From the NCBI RefSeq assembly GCF_005234135.1, contig NZ_CP039967.1, positions 1 to 31,491 of the forward strand: a DNA stretch of 31,491 bases. The letters run 5' to 3'. Under the pieces are notes generated by a model. The model saw only the letters and a program-made list of their open reading frames with translations, was not told the origin of the DNA and made no database searches. The DNA comes from Pseudorhodobacter turbinis. Lineage in GTDB: Bacteria > Pseudomonadota > Alphaproteobacteria > Rhodobacterales > Rhodobacteraceae. Below, piece by piece: positions 16,460 through 23,686 of this stretch; positions within the stretch are counted from its first letter, which is position 1, and each line of letters opens with the position of its first letter. The position numbers were made by a program, and so were the translations under genes.

Positions 16460-17646
16460 CCGGGGTTGCGGCCTTGCGCCGCGACCAGCGTATCACAAAG
16501 ATGCCGCAGCGCCCCGCGTCCGCCGGGCTGCGGCAAGATCCATTGCGCGAGCCGCAAGATATCACCGTGCGCATCACTGGGGCAGGCTGACAGCCCCGCT
16601 TTGCGCATCGCCGCCGCATCATTGATGTCATTGCCGATATAGAGCATCTGCGACCACTCAAGCCCCTGTTCCATGAGCCAAAGATCAAGCGCCGCAACCT
16701 TGTCGTCAATGGCTGATTGCACCTCGATCCCCAGCTTGGCCGCCCGCGCCAGCACAACCGGATTACGCTCTTTGGAGACGATCAGCCGCTTGATATCCGT
16801 ATGCCAGGCCAGCTCTGCCAGTCCCATGCCATCCCCGCGCGAGGTGCGCACCGTTTCGCGCCCGTCCTGATCGGTCAGCACCATATTATCGGTATGCACC
16901 CCGTCAAAATCCATCACCAAGGCGCGAATGTTTTTCAAAGCTGCCGGATCAACGCCGTTTTGGTCAATGGATTGCGCCATGACGCTTGCCAGATCCAGAT
17001 CGGCAAGGCTGTCGATCTCCAAGGCGGGTTGATCCACCGGGCAAAGCGCAACGGTGCCGCAAAAGCGCTGGCCCGTGGCCTCAAAGGCGGCGGCATCCAC
17101 GCAATAGATCGCGCCATTTTCGCGGTACTGTGGCGGCAGGTCTTGCCGCCGTTTGCGTTGTTTGGTGTGGTCGTGGTTCTGGCCGATGCCGCGCCCCTGC
17201 GCGTCCAGCCCCCATAAAAAGCTGTGATCCTCTACCACCGACAGCGCACAGGCGGCCCCCGCCTCCAGCATCGCCTGCACACAGGCATCAATGTCGGACC
17301 CTTTGATAAAGGGCGATGTGCATTGCAAGAACACAAGCTGCCCAAGCTCTGGGAAATCGGCGCGGATCAGGGGCAGGGCATGCAACCACCCCGCCTCGGA
17401 GCTGGCCCCGTCACCGGACAGATCCGCAGGGCGGTCAATGATGCGCGCACCGTGCAGCCTGGCCTCATCCGCGATGGCGCGATCATCGGTCGAGACATAG
17501 ACCGCCGCCTGACTTTGGGCCTGTAGCCCCGCGCGCACCGCCCGCCCGATCAAGGAGACACCGCCCACGACCCGCAAGTTCTTGTGGGGCACCCCTTTGG
17601 AACCGCCACGGGCCAGGATCACTGTCGCAGATTGCGCGGATGACAT
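16456..17646 (-). CDS. Fusion: CMP-nonulosonate cytidylyltransferase + KdsC-like HAD phosphatase
   Basis: This is predicted to activate a nonulosonic acid with CTP and to remove a phosphate from the 9-phosphate precursor. Residues 7-228 are a NeuA-type transferase: VILARGGSKGVPHKNL (9-24), VYVSTDDRAIADEA (49-62), FLQCTSPF (106-113), RQDLPPQYRENGAIYCVD (167-184). Residues 240-390 are a KdsC-like HAD domain with intact catalytic D246 and D248 (MDFDGVHTDN), S291-K292 and GNDINDAAAM (338-347). The start at 17646 has GAGG about 7 bp upstream; another ATG at 17664 adds six residues. The order NeuA-HAD resembles animal CMP-sialate synthetases and the separate KDN enzymes of Bacteroides. The glycosyltransferase gene lies 75 bp upstream on the same strand. 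The stop overlaps the neuB-like stop by 4 bp. Confidence 0.9.
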   Translation of the reverse strand: MSSAQSATVILARGGSKGVPHKNLRVVGGVSLIGRAVRAGLQAQSQAAVYVSTDDRAIADEARLHGARIIDRPADLSGDGASSEAGWLHALPLIRADFPELGQLVFLQCTSPFIKGSDIDACVQAMLEAGAACALSVVEDHSFLWGLDAQGRGIGQNHDHTKQRKRRQDLPPQYRENGAIYCVDAAAFEATGQRFCGTVALCPVDQPALEIDSLADLDLASVMAQSIDQNGVDPAALKNIRALVMDFDGVHTDNMVLTDQDGRETVRTSRGDGMGLAELAWHTDIKRLIVSKERNPVVLARAAKLGIEVQSAIDDKVAALDLWLMEQGLEWSQMLYIGNDINDAAAMRKAGLSACPSDAHGDILRLAQWILPQPGGRGALRHLCDTLVAAQGRNPG

Positions 17647-17721
17647 ATTCGACCTCGATATCATTTGCGTGTTGTCAAAGATGTTTCACAGCTTGCCATG
17701 TCCTGCAATCCAAATCCCTGC

Positions 17722-18498
17722 TTAGCCCTTGGCGGTCAGGAACCGCCACGCATCCCGCCACCCACCCAAGTGTTTACGGTGGCGCAAGGCATAGGCCAGC
17801 AACACAGGCACCGCAGCCGAACCAAAGCAGCGCGACAACACCGCACGCCGCGCCACCAGCAGGCCCGCGTCATGCCAGTTATCCCCCGTAGACAGGTGCG
17901 GATGCGCCCCGGTGACAATTGGAAACGCCGCCCCGCACAGCCCCGCATCCAGCATGTCACAGGTAAAGATATAATCCTCTCCCACTGGGTATTCGGCCCC
18001 TACGCCAAAGCGCGTATCAAACGTTATGCCGTGGCGGCGCAGGGGGGCTACGCACACCATCAATTCAGGCGCGCAGATGCGCCCCGCATTCAGCTTGCGC
18101 AACCTATATGCCCCCGCACGCGGCCCCGTCACGGGCAGGCGCCCCGCCCTCCAACCGGCAGCAAAGGCCAGATCGGGCGCCCGTGCCAGTTCCGCCGCCA
18201 AAGCCTTTAGGCCTACGACATCCAATTCCATGTCGTCATCGGCAAACACCAGAAAGGGCGTCTCACATTGCGTCAAAGCGCTATTGCGGCTGTGTGACAG
18301 GCCACGCGTGTTTATCGCAGTATAGCGTAGATCCGGTCTGTCATTGATGGGCAACACGTCTGGCGGCATTTGCACCAGCACCTCATAGCGCAACCCATCC
18401 GTCGGCGCGGGCAGTATGATACCATTAATCCGCGCCCCAATCGTAGCGATCGCAACGGTGATACCCGATGGCAAAGAGGGGGTGATATCTGCGGTCAT
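17722..18498 (-). CDS. GT-A (family 2-like) glycosyltransferase
   Basis: This is a cytoplasmic transferase using an activated sugar to extend a glycan; donor and acceptor are unknown. The GT-A core is visible: TVAIATIGARINGI (14-27), LSHSRNSALTQC (67-78), the metal-binding acidic motif VFADDDMEL (84-92), and a later acidic VGEDYIFTCDMLDAG that fits the catalytic/acceptor region. The 258-aa length is modest. No membrane segment is evident. It heads a two-gene minus-strand unit with the NeuA-HAD fusion (75 bp apart), linking it to nonulosonate glycan synthesis. It is divergent from the next GT2 gene across 95 bp. The ATG has no clear ribosome binding site, and a promoter-like element lies only 7 bp before it, so the message may be leaderless. 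Confidence 0.85.
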   Translation of the reverse strand: MTADITPSLPSGITVAIATIGARINGIILPAPTDGLRYEVLVQMPPDVLPINDRPDLRYTAINTRGLSHSRNSALTQCETPFLVFADDDMELDVVGLKALAAELARAPDLAFAAGWRAGRLPVTGPRAGAYRLRKLNAGRICAPELMVCVAPLRRHGITFDTRFGVGAEYPVGEDYIFTCDMLDAGLCGAAFPIVTGAHPHLSTGDNWHDAGLLVARRAVLSRCFGSAAVPVLLAYALRHRKHLGGWRDAWRFLTAKG

Positions 18499-18505
18499 AT
18501 GCGCC

Positions 18506-18533
18506 AGTATCCAAGAAGCGCCCGAGCGGTCAA
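18506..18533 (-). promoter_or_regulatory. Putative promoter of the GT/NeuA-HAD unit
   Basis: On the minus strand TTGACC (18533-18528, 5/6) is followed after 16 bp by GATACT (18511-18506, 4/6). The -10 element ends 7 bp before the glycosyltransferase ATG at 18498, so transcription would begin at or near the start codon. Confidence 0.35.
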
Positions 18534-18593
18534 GGGCGATTGCCCTTGCAGCCCGGTCTGTGCCAGAAACACCGGAAAGAGACAGGAGGCAGG

Positions 18594-19349
18594 ATGACCG
18601 AAACCGCGAATTTTCCTGTAACAGTCTCTGTTATCACGCCTGCCCGCAATGCGGCCGATGTTCTGGCCCGTGCGGTTGCCAGCGTACAAGCCCAGACATT
18701 TGCGGATTGGGAGATGATCATCGTCGATGACGGCTCCTCGGATATGACCGCCGCGCTGGCCCAAACCCTTGCCCAAAGTGATCCGCGCTTGCAGGTTCTG
18801 TGCCATGCCACAGGCACGGGGGCGGCAAAGGCCCGCAACACCGCGATCAAAGCCGCGCGGGGCCGTTATATTGCTTTTCTGGATGCCGATGATGCTTGGG
18901 TACCGGAAAAACTGGCGCAACAACTGCGCGTGATGCGCGACCGGCAGGCGGGGCTAAGCTATACCGGTTTTATGCGTCTGTCGGCATCAGGGCAGCGGCA
19001 AGTGCAGGTACCAAAGCGCGTTACACGGGCTGAATTACTGCTGGGAAATTGCATCGGCTGTTCAACCGTGATCTATGATCGGGCCATGTTAGGCACTGTT
19101 TTGATGCCCGATCTGCCCATGCGACAGGATTATGCGCTGTGGCTAACGCTGCTGGCGCGGCTTCCTTATGCGGTGGGGGTCGATGCCCCTTTGGTCAGCC
19201 TTTACACCACCCCCGGATCGCTATCGTCAAACAAATGGCGGGCGATGCGGGCGACTTGGGCAATGCACCACCGGCATTTCGAAACTGGGCCGTTTCTATC
19301 GGCGTTATATGTGGCATCCCACACCCTGCGCAGGCTGCGGCGCGGGTGA
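18594..19349 (+). CDS. GT2 family glycosyltransferase
   Basis: This classical GT-A family 2 transferase has VSVITPARNAADVLARAVASV at the N-terminus (11-31 contains the nucleotide-binding start), ADWEMIIVDDGSSD (37-50), AKARNTAIKAARGRYIAFLDADDAW (78-102) with the DxD at D97-A-D99, and the later MRQDYALWLTLLA acceptor/catalytic segment. It has 251 aa and no clear membrane anchor. The frame is open further upstream, but the ATG at 18594 follows a perfect AGGAGG site, so I use that start. It is transcribed away from the other glycosyltransferase. A terminator-like hairpin follows 65 bp after its stop. Donor and acceptor are unknown; the context points to the capsule or other sialylated surface glycan. 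Confidence 0.92.
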   Translation: MTETANFPVTVSVITPARNAADVLARAVASVQAQTFADWEMIIVDDGSSDMTAALAQTLAQSDPRLQVLCHATGTGAAKARNTAIKAARGRYIAFLDADDAWVPEKLAQQLRVMRDRQAGLSYTGFMRLSASGQRQVQVPKRVTRAELLLGNCIGCSTVIYDRAMLGTVLMPDLPMRQDYALWLTLLARLPYAVGVDAPLVSLYTTPGSLSSNKWRAMRATWAMHHRHFETGPFLSALYVASHTLRRLRRG

Positions 19350-19413
19350 AGGGTGGCCCTTCATATGTCCCCGATTGATACTTGAGCGGTATTTGGCCGC
19401 ATGCTAGGTTCGA

Positions 19414-19441
19414 CAGACGCCTTCAGTCTGGCAATTTTTTT
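19414..19441 (+). terminator. Rho-independent-like terminator after the GT2 gene
   Basis: CAGAC (19414-19418), a 7-base loop and GTCTG (19426-19430) form a short stem, followed by GCAA and seven T residues (19435-19441). The stem is only 5 bp, but the T run and position support the call. Confidence 0.5.
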
Positions 19442-19540
19442 AAAAAGGTTCTCAAATACCTATAGTTTCCAACCTGTTCGGGCCATTGATGAAACTGGCC
19501 ACAACCATAAAGGCGCCTGAACACAGGTGATCGTTCAGAT

Positions 19541-20533
19541 ATGTTTGACAAAATACTCAAGCGATTGAAGCGCAAGGCGAGATCATTCTTTAAAGCAGAG
19601 CCTCCCCGCCCTGAAGTCAAACCAGCCGAGCCCGCCCCCCCAAAAACCAGACCCAAGCCGCCTGCCCCCAAGACCGAACCATCCAGCTTTGCGCCTTGGG
19701 TGGGCGCAGATACACCATGTCCCGCCTGTGGGGCACGCGCCACACATCAAAGCGATTACCCTTCGCGGGTGCAGCCATTTGCGTCCTGCACCATGCTTTA
19801 TTGTAGCGCCTGCGGCTTGGGCTTTGTGCCCGATATAAGCCGCGAAACACTGACCCAATACTACCAACAGGATTATGGCAGTTCCAACCGTGGTGACAGG
19901 CAAGTTGAGCCTGAACGGTATTTCCGAGAACAACTGGCAAGTAATAGCCCCGCCTTTAAACGATATACCACCCGGGCACAGCGCCAGATTGATCTGTTGA
20001 AAAAACATGGCGCCGCCTTGGAAAAGGTGCTCGATTACGGCAGTGGGCCAGGGTATTTCTTGCATGCCTGCAAGGCACCGCAAGCCAGCGCGGTCGAACC
20101 CGATGAACTAAGCCATAAATACCTGACCTATCTGGGTGCCACCATCCACAGTGATTTCCGCAGCCTGCCAAAGGCTGAATTCGACACTATTGTTGCCTCT
20201 CATTCCATCGAACACGTCCCCGCCGCAGATCTGCACGAAACCTTGACCGCCCTGATTTCGGCACTGAAGCCACAGGGGCGGTTGCTGATTGAAGTGCCAC
20301 AAGGCGGGCACAGCTATTTGCATCTGGCAGGCCACCGCCAAGACCCGCACACGCTGTTTTTCACCGGCCAAGCGCTTGTAGAGGCCTTGAAGGCCGCGGG
20401 GGCAGAGATTTTGTTTCAGCAAGCCATGAGTCGTGTGGACAGCCCCCGGCGCATAGATCCGATCTATACCGGCACGGGTGATCCCTTCTTTGAAACCGCG
20501 CGCGGGTCGCTGACGGTGATTTGCCGCCCCTAA
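19541..20533 (+). CDS. SAM-dependent methyltransferase with Pro/Lys-rich N-terminus and zinc ribbon
   Basis: Residues 1-50 start with a basic amphipathic stretch (MFDKILKRLKRKARSF) and continue as a proline-rich, probably disordered linker. Residues 60-91 hold a CxxC...CxxC zinc ribbon (C60, C63, C88, C91). Residues 160-310 form a class I methyltransferase fold: motif I VLDYGSGPGYFLHAC (163-177), acidic post-I VEPDE, and FDTIVASHSIEHVPAADLHETL with LLIEVPQGGHS. The zinc ribbon plus methyltransferase arrangement is known in sugar C- or O-methyltransferases of glycan clusters. A methylated residue in the surface glycan is therefore a fair guess. The gene is convergent with the sialyltransferase, the stops overlapping by 4 bp. 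Length is 330 aa. Confidence 0.88.
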   Translation: MFDKILKRLKRKARSFFKAEPPRPEVKPAEPAPPKTRPKPPAPKTEPSSFAPWVGADTPCPACGARATHQSDYPSRVQPFASCTMLYCSACGLGFVPDISRETLTQYYQQDYGSSNRGDRQVEPERYFREQLASNSPAFKRYTTRAQRQIDLLKKHGAALEKVLDYGSGPGYFLHACKAPQASAVEPDELSHKYLTYLGATIHSDFRSLPKAEFDTIVASHSIEHVPAADLHETLTALISALKPQGRLLIEVPQGGHSYLHLAGHRQDPHTLFFTGQALVEALKAAGAEILFQQAMSRVDSPRRIDPIYTGTGDPFFETARGSLTVICRP

Positions 20534-21318
20534 CCTTTCGGCCCCCCCCAAACGCGGCGCAACCGTCGCAAAAGCTTTAGCGCCGCGATCGGATAAAGCC
20601 CCGCCCAAGAAGCCCAATCTGTCGGCGGGGTGGTCGGCACAATATCAGGGCCCGCCCCCTGCCGGTTTTCGGCCAAATCCATCACCGCATCCAGCCTTGA
20701 CCCAGAGGTCGTGCGCCGCAATGCACCGCCCGTATGCTCTTGCACCAATGTCAGGATCTCCAGATCCAGATCGATGTTATGCTGCCGTATATCCAGCCCG
20801 CGATAGTTCAGATCCTGCCCCAAAAGCGCGCTTTGGTTCTTGCCGGCATCATAGCTGTAACGTTTCTGGCTGTCGTAGAAATCGATCCCCGTCAGAATGA
20901 TCCTGCCCGCCCCCTGACCATAGGCGGCCAGCACCGCATAGGTGCCAGTCATAGGCTTACAGCCATAGCACGCGATCAAACCCTGCACCTGCGCCGCCAG
21001 CCCGTCATCGCCATAGCAAAGCGGCTGGAACAATGCCCCGAAACGGCGGCGACCAGCACGGATCACGGCCGGGTTATGGCTGGTCCACGCCCGCAAATCA
21101 TAGGTGCCGCGACACTGCCACAGGGTCTCGAACATGAAAGGCGCGACCCTTGGATCACCGCCCATCACGGCCAGATCCACACGGCGGCCTAAAAAGCTTT
21201 GGGGTTCAAAAAAGAAGTTATTGCTGCGCACCATGAAATCACTGGCAAGGATGCTGCCTGCGGTCGGATGTGCGATTGAGGTGCCGTTGCCTGCAACAAC
21301 ATAGGTGGGGCCCGTCAT
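20530..21318 (-). CDS. GT42 (CstII-like) sialyltransferase
   Basis: This is predicted to transfer a nonulosonic acid from its CMP form to a glycan acceptor. From memory of Campylobacter CstII the two align along most of their length. YVVAGNGTSI at residues 6-15 matches IIAGNGPSL, FMVRSNNFFFEPQSFLGRR (28-46) matches FDVFRCNQFYFEDKYYLGKK, ILTGIDFYDSQKRYSYDA (141-158) matches YLSGIDFYQNGSSYAFD, and H180 in RQHNIDLDLEIL sits where CstII has its catalytic His188. N33 matches CstII Asn31. The CstII Arg129 position appears to be K121. The 262-aa length is close to the family's. It is convergent with the methyltransferase gene and divergent from the small-protein gene 150 bp away. Together with the NeuB-like and NeuA-HAD genes it completes a make-activate-transfer route. 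Confidence 0.86.
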   Translation of the reverse strand: MTGPTYVVAGNGTSIAHPTAGSILASDFMVRSNNFFFEPQSFLGRRVDLAVMGGDPRVAPFMFETLWQCRGTYDLRAWTSHNPAVIRAGRRRFGALFQPLCYGDDGLAAQVQGLIACYGCKPMTGTYAVLAAYGQGAGRIILTGIDFYDSQKRYSYDAGKNQSALLGQDLNYRGLDIRQHNIDLDLEILTLVQEHTGGALRRTTSGSRLDAVMDLAENRQGAGPDIVPTTPPTDWASWAGLYPIAALKLLRRLRRVWGGPKG

Positions 21319-21467
21319 CTGTTGCCTGATCTCTTGCCTGTCTGTGGATCACCGCTATGTGTGCTGCCCGAAATTCGCACATTCTGCCCCCTGCCACAAG
21401 TGAGCGAGCGCCGCGCCCGTTTACAAGCCAAGGTGGTGCGGGGTAAGCAACCTATAAAGGGGGCCCT

Positions 21468-21671
21468 ATGTTTGACCGTATAAAGAAAATGTATGTTGGC
21501 AAAGTTATATACCGGATAGCCCGCCTTCCGGTTATCGGCGTTCCGGTCCTTATTCTGTCACGCTTCGTGCAGTATGAAATCTTTCAGATCGTGCATCTTT
21601 TGCCGTCCAACATTGCCCATAACAAACGTGCCCGCACGGCATTGGAAGAGTTCGAGGCAAAGCTGAAATGA
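21468..21671 (+). CDS. Small basic/hydrophobic protein, unknown function
   Basis: This is a 67-residue protein that I do not recognise. It begins with a basic segment (MFDRIKKMYVGKVIYR), continues with a hydrophobic or amphipathic stretch at about 18-45 (PVIGVPVLILSRFVQYEIF inside), and ends charged (RARTALEEFEAKLK). I consider it real because a strong purine-rich AAAGGGGG site precedes the ATG and its stop overlaps the next gene's start by 4 bp (ATGA), which implies translational coupling. It could be a peripheral membrane anchor or partner for the putative glycosyltransferase that follows. Its opening MFDRIKK echoes the basic start MFDKILK of the methyltransferase, though this may be chance. 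Confidence 0.7.
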   Translation: MFDRIKKMYVGKVIYRIARLPVIGVPVLILSRFVQYEIFQIVHLLPSNIAHNKRARTALEEFEAKLK

Positions 21672-22795
21672 ACATCCCCCAAGACCAATATCCAGCAGCC
21701 GACCCCAACGCCAGAAAACCAGTAATTGTGCTGTTTAGTGACGATTCAACGCTGATTTTTGCGCAACGTATGCGGGCCGCACTTTTGGCCGCCGATCCCG
21801 ATTGCCCTGTCCAGATGACATGGTTCGCGGATGAAAGCGTGCTCTCTTACCGCCAGATATCACAGCTGTTGCCCGAAGGTCCCAGCAGGATCGTTACGCG
21901 CCAAGACCTGATCGCCTTGATGCAGGATCCCGATGTCTCGGCCATTCTGACCAGCCGGATTTACCGTGCCATGCTTGCCCGGCTCAAAAACCCTGTGGCG
22001 CGCTGGTCGGGCAACCGGCCCTGTGTTGTCAGCTTTCTGGGCGGGCTGGACTTCTTTCCTGAGCAAGGCTTCATGCGCCGCCTGCATTGTGACGGGGTCT
22101 ATTTGTTTCCACGTGGGGCGATCAAGGACTACAACGCCTTGGCCGCCGATCTGGATGCAGGCTGGCAGGATGTCGGTTTTGGGCACCCCTCGGCCCTGCT
22201 GCCGCAAGGGGCACCTGCGGATCTGGATCAACGCCGTGATATCTTCTTTTTTACCCAAGCGCTTAGCCCCTCCACGAAGCGCGGGCGGATACATATGCTG
22301 CGGATGATGGCCGCCATTGCGCGCGCCAATCCTGACCGCAAAGTGTTTATCAAACTGCGCCATCTGCCCAATGAGAACCGCAAACACCTGCATCTGGAAC
22401 GCTATGACTACCCCTCACTGATGAAGGCTTTGGGGACGGTTCCCGAAAACCTGCACCTGACCGATATCACCATGGAAAAGGCGCTGGAAACGGCCGCCCT
22501 TGGCATCACCTGCACCTCCACGGCTGCCATAGACCTGCTGCGCGCGGGGCTGCCCTCTATGGTCCATCTTGATTATGTCGATGCCTACCGCGACCCATTG
22601 GTCGAACCGATGCGCCGCCTGTTTGCAAACAGCAACCTGATCACCCCGACAGAGCGCGTTCTGACGCTGGACCCCCCTTCCCCCGATCCGCGCTGGATGG
22701 AGGATATGTTCTGTCCCCGCGATCTGGGCACCCGCGTGCTGGATACTGTGGCGCGGTTCCATGACCGGGAATTCCAGATCCGCCAGACCCTTTAA
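21668..22795 (+). CDS. Putative GT-B-like glycosyltransferase of unknown specificity
   Basis: This 375-aa soluble protein resembles poorly characterised glycan-cluster proteins with a GT-B-like outline. The N-terminal half opens with a Rossmann-like strand (VIVLFSDDSTLIFAQRM). A middle segment reads PCVVSFLGGLDFFPEQGF. The C-terminal half holds KVFIKLRHLPNENRKHLHLE and, most tellingly, LGITCTSTAAIDLLRAGLPSMVHLDY, the nucleotide-sugar or acceptor loop pattern seen in several GT-B enzymes (S/T-S-T..DLL..G.P). It may belong to a DUF6716-like family, but I cannot confirm this. It is coupled to the upstream small gene by ATGA overlap. It runs into kpsM from the opposite side with a 4-bp stop overlap. 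Context suggests a transferase for the exported glycan. Confidence 0.68.
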   Translation: MNIPQDQYPAADPNARKPVIVLFSDDSTLIFAQRMRAALLAADPDCPVQMTWFADESVLSYRQISQLLPEGPSRIVTRQDLIALMQDPDVSAILTSRIYRAMLARLKNPVARWSGNRPCVVSFLGGLDFFPEQGFMRRLHCDGVYLFPRGAIKDYNALAADLDAGWQDVGFGHPSALLPQGAPADLDQRRDIFFFTQALSPSTKRGRIHMLRMMAAIARANPDRKVFIKLRHLPNENRKHLHLERYDYPSLMKALGTVPENLHLTDITMEKALETAALGITCTSTAAIDLLRAGLPSMVHLDYVDAYRDPLVEPMRRLFANSNLITPTERVLTLDPPSPDPRWMEDMFCPRDLGTRVLDTVARFHDREFQIRQTL

Positions 22796-23637
22796 AGGTA
22801 CAAAATGCTGCGCCCGTATTTGCGCAGCAGCAACACACCGAAAAAGGCCGGGATCAACCCGCAAGCAAGCACGAAAGGGATGCTGATATAAGACGGGCTA
22901 TAGGTTGAATAAAACCCCATGCGCGACAGCCCGATGATATGCACCAACGGGTTGAACCAAAGGTACTCTTGCGCAAAAAGTGGCGTATCCTCATAAAGAT
23001 AAAGCACCGCCGAGATCAGGATGATCGGGCCCGTTGCGATCCCCCAGATCAGCCGCCAAACTGGCATAAGCGTGAACAAGAAACAGTTGAACGTGCCGAT
23101 ACCTATCCCCAGAACGATTGCCAGAGCATAGCTTTCAATGATGATCTCATAGGTATTGATGGCGCTGCTATGTGTCCACAGATTGACGGCAGTAAAGATA
23201 ATCAGCGACACGGTGAACTGCGTCAAGGCCGTCAAAATCGCCCGCCCCAGGATCGCATCGACAAAGGTCACGCGTGGATAGCCCAACAAGGGTTTGCTGA
23301 ATTGCAACGCCCCGCCCACATTGATCGACAGGGTTTGAAACATGCGCAGCGGCATCAAGCCCGTGGCATAAAACAGGATAAAATCGGTGCCCAAAGGCGG
23401 GCTGCGCAGCAGCATGGAAAATGCCAATGACAGCACCACAATCAGCGCGACCGGCTGTGCCACCGCCCAAAAATACCCCCCCGGAGAGCGCCCGTAGGTG
23501 GTCGCCATCTCCCGGATGATCAACGCCGTAACCGCCCGCCCTGTACGGTAGTGCAGCTTGGGCACTGCCGCCGGCCGGATTGCAGATATCCCTGCATTTT
23601 CTAAGGGCGGTTTGGTCATTGCTGCACCATGGCTCAT
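22792..23637 (-). CDS. kpsM: Capsular polysaccharide ABC exporter permease, KpsM/CtrC type
   Basis: This is the inner-membrane subunit of an ABC-2 exporter that moves lipid-linked capsule polymer out of the cytoplasm. It has a cytoplasmic N-terminus (HYRTGRAVTALIIREMATTYGRSPGGYFWA, the family opening) and then about six membrane segments, including VAQPVALIVVLSLAFSML and the long AIVLGIGIGTFNCFLFTLMPV. The end, WFNPLVHIIGLSRMGFYSTY, is typical of KpsM-like proteins. From the ATG at 23637 it is 281 aa; the ATG at 23619 would give 275. Neither has a good ribosome binding site, and the frame extends open to 23784. It is divergent from kpsE (49 bp between starts) and convergent with the upstream glycosyltransferase, so it is not co-transcribed with its ATPase partner, which is unusual. 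Confidence 0.9.
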   Translation of the reverse strand: MSHGAAMTKPPLENAGISAIRPAAVPKLHYRTGRAVTALIIREMATTYGRSPGGYFWAVAQPVALIVVLSLAFSMLLRSPPLGTDFILFYATGLMPLRMFQTLSINVGGALQFSKPLLGYPRVTFVDAILGRAILTALTQFTVSLIIFTAVNLWTHSSAINTYEIIIESYALAIVLGIGIGTFNCFLFTLMPVWRLIWGIATGPIILISAVLYLYEDTPLFAQEYLWFNPLVHIIGLSRMGFYSTYSPSYISIPFVLACGLIPAFFGVLLLRKYGRSILYL

Positions 23638-23686
23638 GTTATACAAATACGAAACCAGTATATCTGAATTTAGGCCGGAAACTGCA

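Noticed and set aside
16456..17646. KDO pathway (KdsB-KdsC fusion) instead of a nonulosonate pathway
   Set aside because: The transferase half has NeuA motifs (RQDLPPQYRENGAIY), and the partner synthase is NeuB-like rather than KdsA-like.
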